64,000 nucleotides of DNA, from the NCBI RefSeq assembly GCF_000350225.1, contig NW_005178601.1:100275-164274 (forward strand), read 5' to 3'. The translations under genes were made by a program, and so were the position numbers. Below are positions 9,901 to 19,109 of the stretch, in pieces. This DNA is from Chondrus crispus (taxonomy: Eukaryota > Rhodophyta > Florideophyceae > Gigartinales > Gigartinaceae). The first letter of the stretch is position 1; each line of letters opens with the position of its first letter. Under the pieces are notes generated by a model. The model was given only the letters and a program-made list of their open reading frames with translations. It did no database searches and was not told where the DNA came from.

Positions 9901-11018
9901 ACGGTCTTAAACAAGCACATCGTCAATGGCATGCCAAAGTGGATGATTTCTTAATTGGTGAATTGGGATTCGAGACTTCGCGTAGTGATCCTTGTCTCTA
10001 CATTAAACGCATCGGTAACACTATCATGCTGATTGCACTTTATGTCGATGACTTGTTACTCGCCGGTAGTGATATCGATGCCATCAAATGGATGAAGGGG
10101 GAGCTTAATAAACGGTTTGAGATGAAAGACCTTGGTGAAGCAAAAGTCTGCATTGGTCTTGAAATTCAAAGGGATCGCACCGCCAAGACTTTGAGTCTCA
10201 CTCAAACTAAGTATGCATCAAAAGTGCTTGAGCGTTTTCGAATGTCAACGTGTAACCCCTCTCTGACTCCAATGGAACAAGGTCACACAACCACGATTTC
10301 AACCGAAAACGACTGCGAAACAAATGCGCCGTATCGTGAGGCAGTGGGATCCCTGATGTACTTGATGGTTGGCACTCGTCCAGACTTGGCATATGCGATT
10401 GGAAAGCTTTCTCAACATTTTGCCAACCCATGTGAGTCACACTGGGCAGGTGTGAAACGGGTAATGCGATACGTGCAAGGGACTCGAAACTTAGGAATCG
10501 TGTTTGACAATAAATCTAAATCGCCGGAGTTGTTCGGCTTCAGTGATGCTGACTGGGCCGGTTGTTCAGACTCTCGCAAGTCGACCAGCGGATATGTTTT
10601 CAAGTTCTGTGGTGGAGCGATCAGTTGGAGTTCCCGGAAACAGACTGTGGTTGCAACTTCGACGTGTGAAGCTGAGTACATTGCACTATGTGAAGCGTGT
10701 AAGGAGGCGACTTGGTTGCGTCAAGTGGTTGCTGATGTTCTTGGACTTGATTCTGATCCCACGATTGTGATGGGGTGTGACAATGGAGGGACGATTTCGT
10801 ATGCACAGAATGAATCGGTCAACCGTCGTAACAAACATGTTGATGTGAAATACCACTATGTACGAGATGCAATTAAGAGAAACGTCATTTCTTTGTCACA
10901 TTGCCCGACCACTTCCATGCCTGCAGATATCCTGACGAAAGCACTTGGGCGAGTTCTGTTCCAGAAGTTTGTAGAACTTCTAGGGCTTGCAGTAGCTACC
11001 TCTGGTAAAAACATGTGA
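6909..11018 (+). CDS. gag-pol: A1 gag-pol polyprotein (Copia), 1369 aa
   Basis: The start is set at the ATG at 6909 (MDDQSSGS). The frame is open 11 codons further upstream but without an ATG, and the B family starts at the matching position. Domains from that start: UBN2-type gag about 15-185; zinc knuckle CTNCNRHGHTAARC about 219-232; aspartic protease with D298 (VDSGCSAH); integrase zinc site (H426, C471); core D503, D566, E602 with DD35E spacing; reverse transcriptase with YVDD at about 1045; RNase H with DADW at about 1213; C-terminal ADILTKAL. The single frame means gag and pol are made as one product that the protease would cleave. The copy looks whole. It is an element protein, not a host gene. 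Confidence 0.93.
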   Translation: MDDQSSGSVRIEKLTASNFYIWKQKIQLLLALRDVDQYVFDDIPENATSDDRRKWIRGDAKAKAVIGLTLSDDYLQHVRGCSSAKETWEAILNVFERHTLLNKLAARRDFYTVSMLPSEKVLVFINRVKQLAARLQSMSVEIDDKEVAMAVLNGLPPRFDNLIVALDALGNEDKVFGLEFVKSRLLQEEQRESMKTASASSPHAPALVNRMPIRRDMKCTNCNRHGHTAARCWGKDVNGRRPAPPDGFRSRNTGLKPRAFVSRDDNSTAAFAESDFTCLLSTSTPEKRAANARSWLVDSGCSAHITFDRSLFVTYEQMQSGSVEMGTKARANVAGRGEVEFMLNVNGSPHPCKLSNVLHVPDFGYSLLSVSQMVSKGLQVSFENEKCRVTAGSTVVATASQVGDLYILDVMNETFSAHVVTLQTLHERMAHVNVQGIASMIHNNVVSGINVRQSDVISAMNPKSDNHSPICPACVFGKATRSVIPKQRSSSRAQNCLDLVHSDVCGPLEVQSIGGSRYFITFVDDHSNWVVVYTMRNKSEAFAKYKLYEKLAQTHTGRKVKVLRTDRGGEYLSTEFKSHLDLNGTQHQLTTAYTPEQNGVAERLNRTLIDLVRSMLSHKQVSKRFWAEALATSVYVRNRVTSRALPVNTTLHHIWMNSTPNVGHLRVFGSKCWYTLPKLELRKLDLRAREAMFLGYSQCSKAYKLWEGELNKIVVSRDVKFDESTGGMHDILAHEGDSINSDVDVVLLDGDNGNTADTPNTDEVGSEEDEVSEEVLENDGAHSVSENDEDEDDVPTAVESPNVTPPTLTPAVRRSSRVSRPPGSWWRSNFAAAPLSHAHVAIEGPKTFNQAANGPRAAFWQTGIDKELASQTKNRTWKLVPRSEASNILTSRWVFNVKQLPDANGNIVESAKVRLVARGFQQVQGLDYTETYAPVIKFTTIRLLLALVAHYDLELHQMDVVTAFLNGDLDEDIYMEQPEGCIDKSKSDHVCKLLKALYGLKQAHRQWHAKVDDFLIGELGFETSRSDPCLYIKRIGNTIMLIALYVDDLLLAGSDIDAIKWMKGELNKRFEMKDLGEAKVCIGLEIQRDRTAKTLSLTQTKYASKVLERFRMSTCNPSLTPMEQGHTTTISTENDCETNAPYREAVGSLMYLMVGTRPDLAYAIGKLSQHFANPCESHWAGVKRVMRYVQGTRNLGIVFDNKSKSPELFGFSDADWAGCSDSRKSTSGYVFKFCGGAISWSSRKQTVVATSTCEAEYIALCEACKEATWLRQVVADVLGLDSDPTIVMGCDNGGTISYAQNESVNRRNKHVDVKYHYVRDAIKRNVISLSHCPTTSMPADILTKALGRVLFQKFVELLGLAVATSGKNM

Positions 11019-11029
11019 TCGAGGGGGAG
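11018..11029 (+). other. Polypurine tract of A1
   Basis: A purine run (ATCGAGGGGGAG) lies immediately before the 3' LTR, where plus-strand DNA synthesis starts in LTR elements. The same tract is next to the LTRs of A4 and A6, and a variant (GAGGGGAGG) is next to LTR III of B2 at about 40854-40864. Confidence 0.8.
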
Positions 11030-11967
11030 TGTTGTAATTCTACGACCACATGCTGATATGCATGACACACGACGACAGGTATGACACGTGTAAAATGAAA
11101 ACACTCTGCGTGACGAGCTGAGCAAGTTTGATTTTCAACGTGTACACGTGTGATTTCTGTACACGGTTGCACTCTACAGTACTTCAGGAGCAAGTTTGGT
11201 TTTCAACGTGTACACATGTGAAATATGTGCACGGTTGCGGTGTACAGTACAATCTGAGCATGTTTCATTTTCTCCGCCCGACACGTGTATGACCTGCACA
11301 CATGTCCTCATTTCACTGTCGGACGTGTACAGTACGCCTGTAGTCTTGCAGACAAAGTGTAGAACCTTGGTGGCGGGTGCCTGGCACGTGCCAAATGTTT
11401 ACAGCGTCCATGGAGTGCAGCACGGGTACAGCAGGACACAAAGATACCGTTGCGCGAGTTTTGAATTCGTAAGGCAAAATGTGCACTGTTGTAATTGACA
11501 GTGGACAGGACCTCACGAGAGATTCAGATTCATAAGGCAACGTGTGCGCTGTAAACAGTCCTTGCAGGATTGATTTGAATTCGTAAGGCAACGTGTGAGC
11601 TGTAAACGTGCCTTACGAATTTGTGCCACGCTGGATTTGGAATAGTAAGGGAATTTGTGCTTTGCTGTGCTTTGTTGTACTGCCTTACTAATTTCTCCGT
11701 CATGACAGTGCTAATTCGTAAGGCGGTTTTCTGTTCTGTTTGTTGGGCCATCGCCAGTTTGGCTGAGTAGCAAGACGGGCACATGTGTTAGAGCCAATAC
11801 ATTTGTAGTATGTGTGTCGTAGTGTTTGGTAGTAGAGTTCTAGAAGATTGCAGAAGTGTATAAGTAGTGCCAGAAGTTGGCGACTCAAAGTAAATCGGCA
11901 CCCAATCCTTCAACTTCACCTCATCAACCGTCCTCCGATTTCCCTTTGCCCCGCTGACCTACCATTA
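11030..11967 (+). repeat. LTR I, 3' LTR of A1
   Basis: 938 bp from TGTTGTAATTC to CTACCATTA, followed by the target copy GAGAA. TATA box TATAAG is at about 11859. It is the same length as the 5' LTR with about 1-2% difference. Confidence 0.9.
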
Positions 11968-12853
11968 GAGAAACATTGTGTATTTGTCGCATTGTCCGAC
12001 CACTTCGATGCCTGCGGATATCTTAACCAAAGCACTTGGGCGAATTCTATTCCAGAAGTTTGTAGAAGTTCTGGGGCTTGCAGTGTCCAGTAAAAGCATG
12101 TGATCGACGGGGAGTGTTGGAAATCTTCGACCACATGCTAAGCTCCAAGCCTGACAGATATTACACGTGTACGTCGACGAAACCTAAAATGCTTGCAAGA
12201 GCATTCTCAGGATGTTTGGTCTTCAAGGTGGACACGTGTCATATTTGTACACGGTTGCACTTTCCTATCATTTCCGAGCATGTTTCGATTTTGGTGTTGA
12301 CACGTGTAAGTTATGTACCTCGTGGCACTCTACAGTACATTCTGAACATGTTTCATTTTTCTCGATTTGACACGTGTGTGACACGTATGACGTATGTGCC
12401 ACAGTGGTTATTAATCGTAGTGTAAAATCTGTAATCTACAGTACAGTACATTCAGATATTATTGACTCTCAAACGGTCACAAATTATTAGCAAGAGAGAG
12501 TGCAAGAAGGAGAGTCATTTGATTATCAACGGAGAGTGGAAGTAAAAGAGTCACTTGATTATCAACCGAGAGTGCAAGAAGGAGAGTCATTTAATTATCA
12601 ACGGAGAGTGGAAGTAGGAGAGTCACTTGATTATCAACCGAGAGTGCAACAGGGAGAGTCACTTGATTATCAACCAGTGCAGTAAGGAGAGTCACGTGAC
12701 CAGCCCTAATGGCTCGCATTGTATGTAGTTCGAAGAGTATAAGTAGCGCCAATAGTTGGCGACCAAGAGTAAAATGGCATCAACTTCTTTTCCCGTCAAC
12801 CACCAGCAACCTTCAACTATCCTTCTTCCCTCTGCCCCGCTGACCTTTCTATA
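11968..12853 (+). repeat. A2 3' end and its LTR II (12115-12853)
   Basis: 11968-12114 is the last part of an A-II body, coding for the C-terminal end of RNase H, with a polypurine tract just before 12115. 12115-12853 is LTR II in plus orientation (739 bp, TGTTGG to TTTCTATA) with five 36-bp U3 units at about 12495-12680 and TATAAG near 12740. The 5-mer after it is TTCTC. No matching copy is seen at the left end of A2, in keeping with the rearranged left side. Confidence 0.85.
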
Positions 12854-13467
12854 TTCTCAACATTCTGCCAACCCATGTGAGTCACACTGGGCAGGTGTGA
12901 AACGGGTAATGCGATACGTGCAAGGGACTCGAAACTTAGGAATCGTGTTTGACAATAAATCTAAATCGCCGGAGTTGTTCGGCTTCAGTGATGCTGACTG
13001 GGCCGGTTGTTCAGACTCTCGCAAGTCGACCAGCGGATATGTTTTCAAGTTCTGCGGTGGAGCGATCAGTTGGAGTTCCCGGAAACAGACTGTGGTTACA
13101 ACTTCGACGTGTGAAGCTGAGTACATTGCACTATGCGAAGCGTGTAAGGAGGCGACTTGGTTGCGTCAAGTGGTTGCTGATGTTCTTGGACTTGATTCTG
13201 ATCCCACGATTGTGATGGGGTGTGACAATGGAGGGACTATTTCGTATGCACAGAATGAATCGGTCAGAGTACATTGCACTATGTGAAGCGTGTAAGGAGG
13301 CGACCTGGTTGCGTCAAGTTGTTGCTGATGTCCTCGGACTTGATGCCCGACCACTTCCATGCCTGCAGATATCCTGACGAAAGCACTTGGGCGAGTTCTA
13401 TTGCAGAAGTTTGTAGAACTTCTAGTTGATGTAAAATACCACTACGTACGAGATGCTATTAAGAGAA
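12854..13467 (+). pseudogene. Patchwork of Copia A RNase H and 3' end pieces
   Basis: 12854 to about 13265 is an RNase H segment of an A-I element (DADWAGC visible). It is followed by three shorter pieces from other points of the same 3' region, out of order, ending in the motif TAAGAGAA at 13467 directly before an LTR I. Each piece is nearly identical to the source family, so the shuffling is recent compared with base decay. It is broken, with about three internal joins. Template switching in reverse transcription, microhomology repair or an assembly join could all give this picture. Confidence 0.75.
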
Positions 13468-14405
13468 TTTTGTAATTCTACGACCACATGCTGATATGCA
13501 TGACACACGACGACAGGTATGACACGTGTAAAATGAAAACACTCTGGGTGACGAGCTGAGCAAGTTTAATTTTCAACGTGTACACGTGTGATTTCTGTAC
13601 ACGGTTGCACTCTACAGTACTTCAGGAGCACGTTTGGTTTTCGACGTGTACACGTGTGAAATATGTGCACGGTTGCGGTGTACTGTACAATCTGAGCATG
13701 TTTCATTTTCTCCGCCCGACACGTGTATGACCTGCACACATGTCCTCATTACACTGTCGGACGTGTACAGTACGCCTGTAGTGTTGCAGACAAAGTGTAG
13801 AACCTTGGTGGCGGGTGCCTGGCACGTGCCAAATGTTTACAGCGTCCATGGAGTGCAGCACGGGTACAGCAGGACACAAAGATACCGTTGGGCAAGTTTT
13901 GAATTCGTAAGGCAAAATGTGCACTGTTGTAATTGACATTGGACAGGACCTCACGAGAGATTCAGATTCATGAGGCAACGTGTGCGCTGTAAACAGTCCT
14001 TGCAGGATTGATTTGAATTCGTAAGGCAACGTGTGAGCTGTAAACGTGCCTTACGAATTTGTGCCACGCTGGATTTGGAATAGTAAGGGAATTTGTGCTT
14101 TGCTGTGCTTTGCTGTACTGCCTTATTAATTTCTCCGTCATGACAGCGCTAATTCGTAAGGCGGTTTTCTGTTCTGTTCGTTGGGCCATCGCCAGTTTGG
14201 CTGAGTAGCAAGACGGGCACATGTGTTAGAGCCAATACATTTGTAGTATGTGTGTCGTAGTGTTTGGTAGTAGAGTTCTAGAAGATTGCAGAAGTGTATA
14301 AGTAGTGCCAGAAGTTGGCGACTCAAAGTAAATCGGCACCCAATCCTTCAACTTCACCTCATCAACCGTCCTTCGATTTCCCTTTGCCCCGCTGACCTTC
14401 CAGTA
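13468..14405 (+). repeat. LTR I, plus orientation, without its own element body
   Basis: 938 bp, ending CTTCCAGTA. The left flank is the same TAAGAGAA / TTTTGTAATT junction as at A1, but the right flank (TTGTTGGATCC, a B-family piece) is different and there is no target duplication. It looks like a recombinant solo LTR rather than a clean insertion. Confidence 0.8.
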
Positions 14406-14506
14406 TTGTTGGATCCGAATTCGCACGACTCAAAGTAAATCGGCACCCAATCCTTCAATTTCACCTCATCAACCGTCCTTCGAATCCCCTTCGCCCCGCT
14501 GACCTA
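14406..14506. other. Join region: short B piece and a tail of LTR I
   Basis: 14406-14426 matches Copia B RNase H sequence (compare about 41122-41142). 14427-14506 matches the last 80 bp of LTR I in plus orientation. B1 then starts at 14505, with a 2-base overlap (TA) at the join. No gene is seen. Confidence 0.7.
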
Positions 14507-17500
14507 GACTTTGCAACTACTGTTTGTTTCCGGGAAGCCCAACTGATAGGCCCATCACAAAGCTTGAACACGTACCCACTCGTTGATTTTCGTGATTCAA
14601 GGCATCCACCCCAATCTGCGTCGCTATACCCATGAAGTTCCGTACCAAGATCATCTTTACCAAACACTATTCCAAGATGCTGGGACCCACGCAAGTATCT
14701 CAAAACACGTTTCACACCTGACCAGTGCGACTCGTGAGGGTCGGCACAGTGTTGAGATAACTTTCCAATGGCATACGCAATATCGGGGCGGGTCCCGACC
14801 ATTAGGAACATTAGACATCCAATGGCCTGACGATATGGTTCAAAGCATGGATTGTCATCAGTGCCAGTTTCGGCCACTTGCATTGTGACATGTCGAGACT
14901 GTTCCATCGGAGTAACGCAAGGATTGCATGCCGACATTTTGAACCGTTTCAGTACTGCTTGGGCATACTTCGACTGCGTGACGGTCAGGACGTGTTTAGA
15001 ACGTATACGGTCGATCTCTAGACCAATACAAGTCTTCGCTTCGCCAAGGTCTTTCATATCGAATCGTTTGTTGAGTTCATTTTTCATCCATAGTATGGCC
15101 TCCAAGTCACTTCCAGCTAGCAGCAGATCGTCCACGTACAACGCGATAATCATGATGACATTGCCTTGACGTCGAATGTAAAGACATGGGTCGCTGCGTG
15201 TAGTGTTGAAACCAAGTTCAGTGATCAGAAACTCATCGATCTTACTATGCCATTGGCGATGGGCTTGCTTAAGACCATAGATTGCTTTCAAAAGTTTACA
15301 CACCGAATCAGGTTTGACTTTGTCGATGCATCCTTCAGGTTGCTCCATGTAGATTTCTTCGTGAAGTTCACCGTTGAGGAAGGCAGTCACCACGTCCATC
15401 TGATGCAGCTCAAGGTCAAAGTGCGCAACCAGTGCCAGCAGCAGACGGATAGTTGTGAACTTGATGACAGGGGCGAAAGTTTCAGTGTAATCGATGCCTT
15501 CTACTTGTTGAAAGCCTCGTGCCACAAGACGTCCCTTTGCAGTTTCGACCAATTTTCCGGACTCGTCAGGAAGTTGCTTCACTCCGAAAACCCACCTGGA
15601 AGTCAGGACGTTTGATGCCTGAGATCTTGGAACAAGTGTCCATGTTTTGTTTTTGTGTTGTGAAGCAAGTTCTTTGTCGATGCCCTTCTGCCAGAAGCGA
15701 GCTTTTGGAGAATCCATAGCTTGGTTGTACGAGTTTGGGATTTCCGTTATCACATGGGCGTGGCTAAGGAGTCCAGCAGTCACCAAAGCTGCTGCCCACC
15801 ACGCCCCAGGCGTTTTGCGAATGCGAGTGGACCGACGGAGATTAGTTGGCGGATCAATCGTTTCTTCCTCAACTTCGTGTTGGTCAACTGTTTCGGTGGT
15901 TTCGTCCTCCCCTGCAGTTGGGGAGGAGTTGGAGGATTCATCAGAGTCTTGTTGTTGATCCGGCGATGATGCTTCTGATGCCACTGCATCATTTTCTGCA
16001 ACTTCCTCATCGATGTTCAAGTTGATTGTGTCATCATCAGTTGTAGCCTCCTCGTTTGTATCCATCGGTTCACCAGATTTGACTCCCGTGGACTCGTCAA
16101 AAGTAACATCTCTGGATACGATCACTTTGTGTAAATCACCATCCCACAACTTGTAAGCTTTCGTATTTTCAGCATACCCCAGAAACATTGCCTCCTTTGC
16201 ACGGGCGTCAAGTTTCTGGGTGTTGTGTTTTGGTAATGTATACCAACACTTTGAACCAAAAACACGCAAATGACCAACATTTGGCACAGATTTCATCCAT
16301 AAGTGGTATGGGGTCATCTTGGGGGGAATGGCACGTGACGTGACTCGATTTCGAACGTACACTGCATTGGCAAGTGCTTCTGCCCAGAACCCCTTTGTAA
16401 CTTTCTTGTGCGCTAGCATGGAGCGCACCAAGTTTACCAAAGTTCTGTTCAGTCGTTCGGCGACGCCATTTTGCTCCGGAGTGTACGCGGTCGTCATTTG
16501 ATGCTGAGTACCATTTGCAATCAGAAAAGACTTAAACTCCGTGGACAGATACTCACCACCTCGATCGGTGCGAAGCACTTTGATCTTGCGACCAGTGTGA
16601 GTCTGAGCAAGTTGTGCAAACATTTTGTATCGTTCAAATGCTTCTGATTTATGGTGTATAGGGTACACTACCGACCAGTTTGAGTGATCATCTATGAAGG
16701 TAATGAAGTACTTGGCACCACCAATGGACTGCACCTCTAAGGGGCCACAAACATCAGAGTGAACTAAGTCTAGACAGAAGTATGCCCGCCTCGAGGACCG
16801 CTCTTTTGGGATCACAGATCGAGTGGCTTTGCCGTAGACGCACGCAGAACATTTTTCAGAGATGCAATCATTGTCAGTATTGTTGATTTTGTTAGCCTCA
16901 TTACCAAGTAGTTTGACTCCACTTACCACATTGTCACGAATCATCGAAGCAATACCTTGAAAATGCACATGTGCAAAGCGCTCATGCCACGTTTGCAGGG
17001 TGGCAGCATGTGCAGATCCGATGTCACTGACGATGTCGAGAACGTAAAGTTCTCCAACCAATGTCGCAGTCGCCACTACAGTTGAGCCTCGTCTGATCAT
17101 GCATTTTCCATTTTCGAACCCAACTTTTAGTCCAAGTTCAGTCATTCGACTGACAGAGAGCAGAGAGAACGCAAAGTCCGGAACGTGCAATACATCCGTC
17201 AACTTGCACGGTTCGATGCGGCCATTCACATTTAACTTCAAGTGAACGTCACCACGGCCCGCAACCTTTGCACTAGCCTTGGTTCCCATCTGAACAGAGG
17301 CGGATTCAAGTGGCTCATACGTCGCAAACAAAGATCGGTCATATGTAATATGGGCTGTACAAGCTGAATCTACGAGCCACGAAGGCAACATCTCCATATC
17401 GTTGGTGTGCGAAGCTTTCGACATCAGACATGTGAAGTCGACGCTGTTTACAACCATGTCGGGATCAGGTTTGTGTGTGACAAATGCAGATTGTTTCCGC

Positions 17501-18236
17501 TGAGACATACGCGGTTTATATCCGCTAGGAGGAGCCGGGCGACGCCCATTCAAATCCTTTCCCCAGCAGCGGGTTGCCGTATGGCCTGTATGACCGCAGT
17601 TCGTGCATTTGTAATCGTTTATGTCCCGATTGTTCGGGGCACGATTAACCAGAGCCGATGTCTGTGAGGAGCTAGACTTCATGTTTGCTCGTTGCTCTTC
17701 CTGCAGCAGACGACTTTTCACAAAGTCCAAACTGAATATCTTTTCGTCATTACCGAGAGCATCAAGTGCAACGATGAGAGCCTCGAAACGGGCAGGCAGA
17801 CCGTTGAGCACTGCCATGGCCATCTCCTTGTCATCGATGTTTACGCTCATTGACTTGAGGATGGCTGCCAGCTGCTTGACACGATTGATGTATGCAAGCA
17901 CCTTTTCACCGGAAAGCATCTTCACAGTGTAGAACTCACGACGTGCAGCTAGTTTGTTCAGCAAAGTGTGCCTCTCAAACACGTTGACAATAGCTTCCCA
18001 CATCTCATGAGCAGTATCAACATCAAGTTGCTCATCTGATAGGGAGAGACCAATCAGTGCTTTAGCTTTACTGTCACCTCTGATCCACTTCTTACGCTCT
18101 TCCGCGCATTCCTCACTTGGAACTCTTCCCTCAACGATGTATTGGTCAACATCACGTAGAGCAAGCAGAAGTTGTATTTTCTGCTTCCACACGTAGAAGT
18201 TGGAGTCCGTCAGTTTGTCGATTCTGATGGATCCTC
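14507..18236 (-). pseudogene. B1 gag-pol main part (Copia B), partial
   Basis: A frame of about 1240 codons is open on the minus strand. It shows gag with the WKQKIQLLLALRDVDQY stretch, a zinc knuckle (CTNCGHTGHTATRC), protease (VDSACTAH), an integrase core like that of A (HSDVCGP, RTDRGGEYLS, NGVAERLNRT), RT with YVDD and RNase H with DADWGGC. The protein is clearly homologous to A but distinctly diverged, so B is a sister lineage. The first gag codons lie across the A3 insertion at 30681-30704, and the extreme C-terminus is absent at the left. It is a fossil. Confidence 0.9.
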
Positions 18237-18975
18237 TATAGAAAGGTCAGCGGGGCAGAGGAAAGAAGGATGGTTGAAGGTTGCTGGTAGTTGACGGGAA
18301 AAGAAGTTGATGCCATTTTACTCTTGGTCGCCAACTATTGGCGCTACTTATACTCTTCGAACTACATACAATACGAGCCATTAGGGCTGGTCACGTGACT
18401 TTCCTTCTTGCACTCGTTGATAATCAAGTGACTCTCCCTGTTGCACTCTCGGTTGATAATCAAGTGACTCTCCTACTTCCACTCTCGGTTGATAATCACA
18501 TGACTCTCCTTCTTGCACTCTCGGTTGATAATCAAGTGACTCTCCTACTTCCACTCTCCGTTGATAATCAAATGACTCTCCTTCTTGCACTCTCTCTTGC
18601 TAATAATTTGGGACCGTTTGAGAGTCAATAATATCTGAATGTACTGTACTGTAGATTACAGATTTTACACTACGATTAATAACCACTGTGGCACATACGT
18701 CATACGTGTCACACACGTGTCAAATCGAGAAAAATGAAACATGTTCAGAATGTACTGTAGAGTGCCACGAGGTACATAACTTACACGTGTCAACACCAAA
18801 ATCGAAACATGCTCGGAAATGATAGGAAAGTGCAACCGTGTACAAATATGACACGTGTCCACGTTGAAGACCAAACATCCTGAGAATGCTCTTGCAAGCA
18901 TTTTAGGTTTCGTCGACGTACACGTGTAATATCTGTCAGGCTTGGAGCTTAGCATGTGGTCGAAGATTTCCAACA
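18237..18975 (-). repeat. LTR II, 3' LTR of A3
   Basis: 739 bp. Five 36-bp U3 units occupy 18417-18596, each with TGACTC or the variant TGACTT in the partial lead unit. CACGTG palindromes lie at about 18700-18930. Confidence 0.9.
18417..18596 (-). repeat. LTR II U3 tandem repeat, 36-bp unit x5
   Basis: Five contiguous units, each beginning TTGATAATCA on the plus strand and holding TGACTC. The unit number is five here and in the copies at about 1072 and 12495, three at 37071-37178. TGACTC is the core of AP-1/GCN4-type bZIP sites, so an enhancer role is plausible. Confidence 0.85.
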
Positions 18976-19109
18976 CTCCCCCTCGATCACATGCTTTTAC
19001 TGGACACTGCGAGCCCCAGAAGTGCTCGTCACCCAGAGTGTTTTCATTTTACACGTGTCATACCTGTCGTCGTGTGTCATGCATATCAGCATGTGGTCGT
19101 AGAATTACA
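18976..19109 (-). other. A3 3' end with a captured head of LTR I
   Basis: In sense order this region reads: end of pol, the first 90 or so bp of LTR I (19020-19109), then the usual A-II tail (GATCGAGGGGGAG and the 30 bp before it), then LTR II. The join TAAGAGAA / TTTTGTAATT is the same as at the 5' end of A1. The piece sits inside the LTR-bounded element, so the chimera itself was copied and integrated. Confidence 0.8.

Larger units (their letters stand above)
4848..11967 (+). mobile_element. Copia A-I element A1, whole-looking, 7120 bp
   Basis: Two 938-bp LTRs (4848-5785 and 11030-11967) enclose a primer site, a 1.1-kb leader, one gag-pol frame and a polypurine tract. A 5-bp target duplication GAGAA flanks it (4843-4847, 11968-11972), and the target is the A2 body. 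The LTRs differ at roughly 15 positions by eye (1-2%), so the insertion is young but not the youngest in the window. It looks whole: no interruption of the long frame is evident. LTR ends are TG...TA rather than the usual TG...CA. Confidence 0.92.
1630..12853 (+). mobile_element. Copia A-II element A2, broken, host of the nested A1 insertion
   Basis: The body resumes as A-family gag-pol at 1630 and runs to 4847. It is interrupted by the complete element A1 (4848-11967), continues at 11968-12114 with the 3' end and polypurine tract, and closes with a 3' LTR II at 12115-12853. The 5-mer GAGAA stands on both sides of A1 (4843-4847 and 11968-11972). The expected 5' LTR and gag portion are not present on the left, where an inverted LTR II is found. 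The copy is a fossil with about two structural breaks. Its closest relatives here are A3 and A4. Confidence 0.85.

Noticed and set aside
13468-14405. Clean solo LTR insertion
   Set aside because: The flanking 5-mers do not match and the left flank copies the A1 junction, so it is a recombinant.
18417-18596. CRISPR-like direct repeats
   Set aside because: Units are contiguous without spacers, lie in LTRs and the sequence is eukaryotic.
18338-18631. Repetitive peptide frame over the LTR II repeats
   Set aside because: The 36-bp unit is 12 codons long, so a frame stays open by arithmetic. No start context or known domain.
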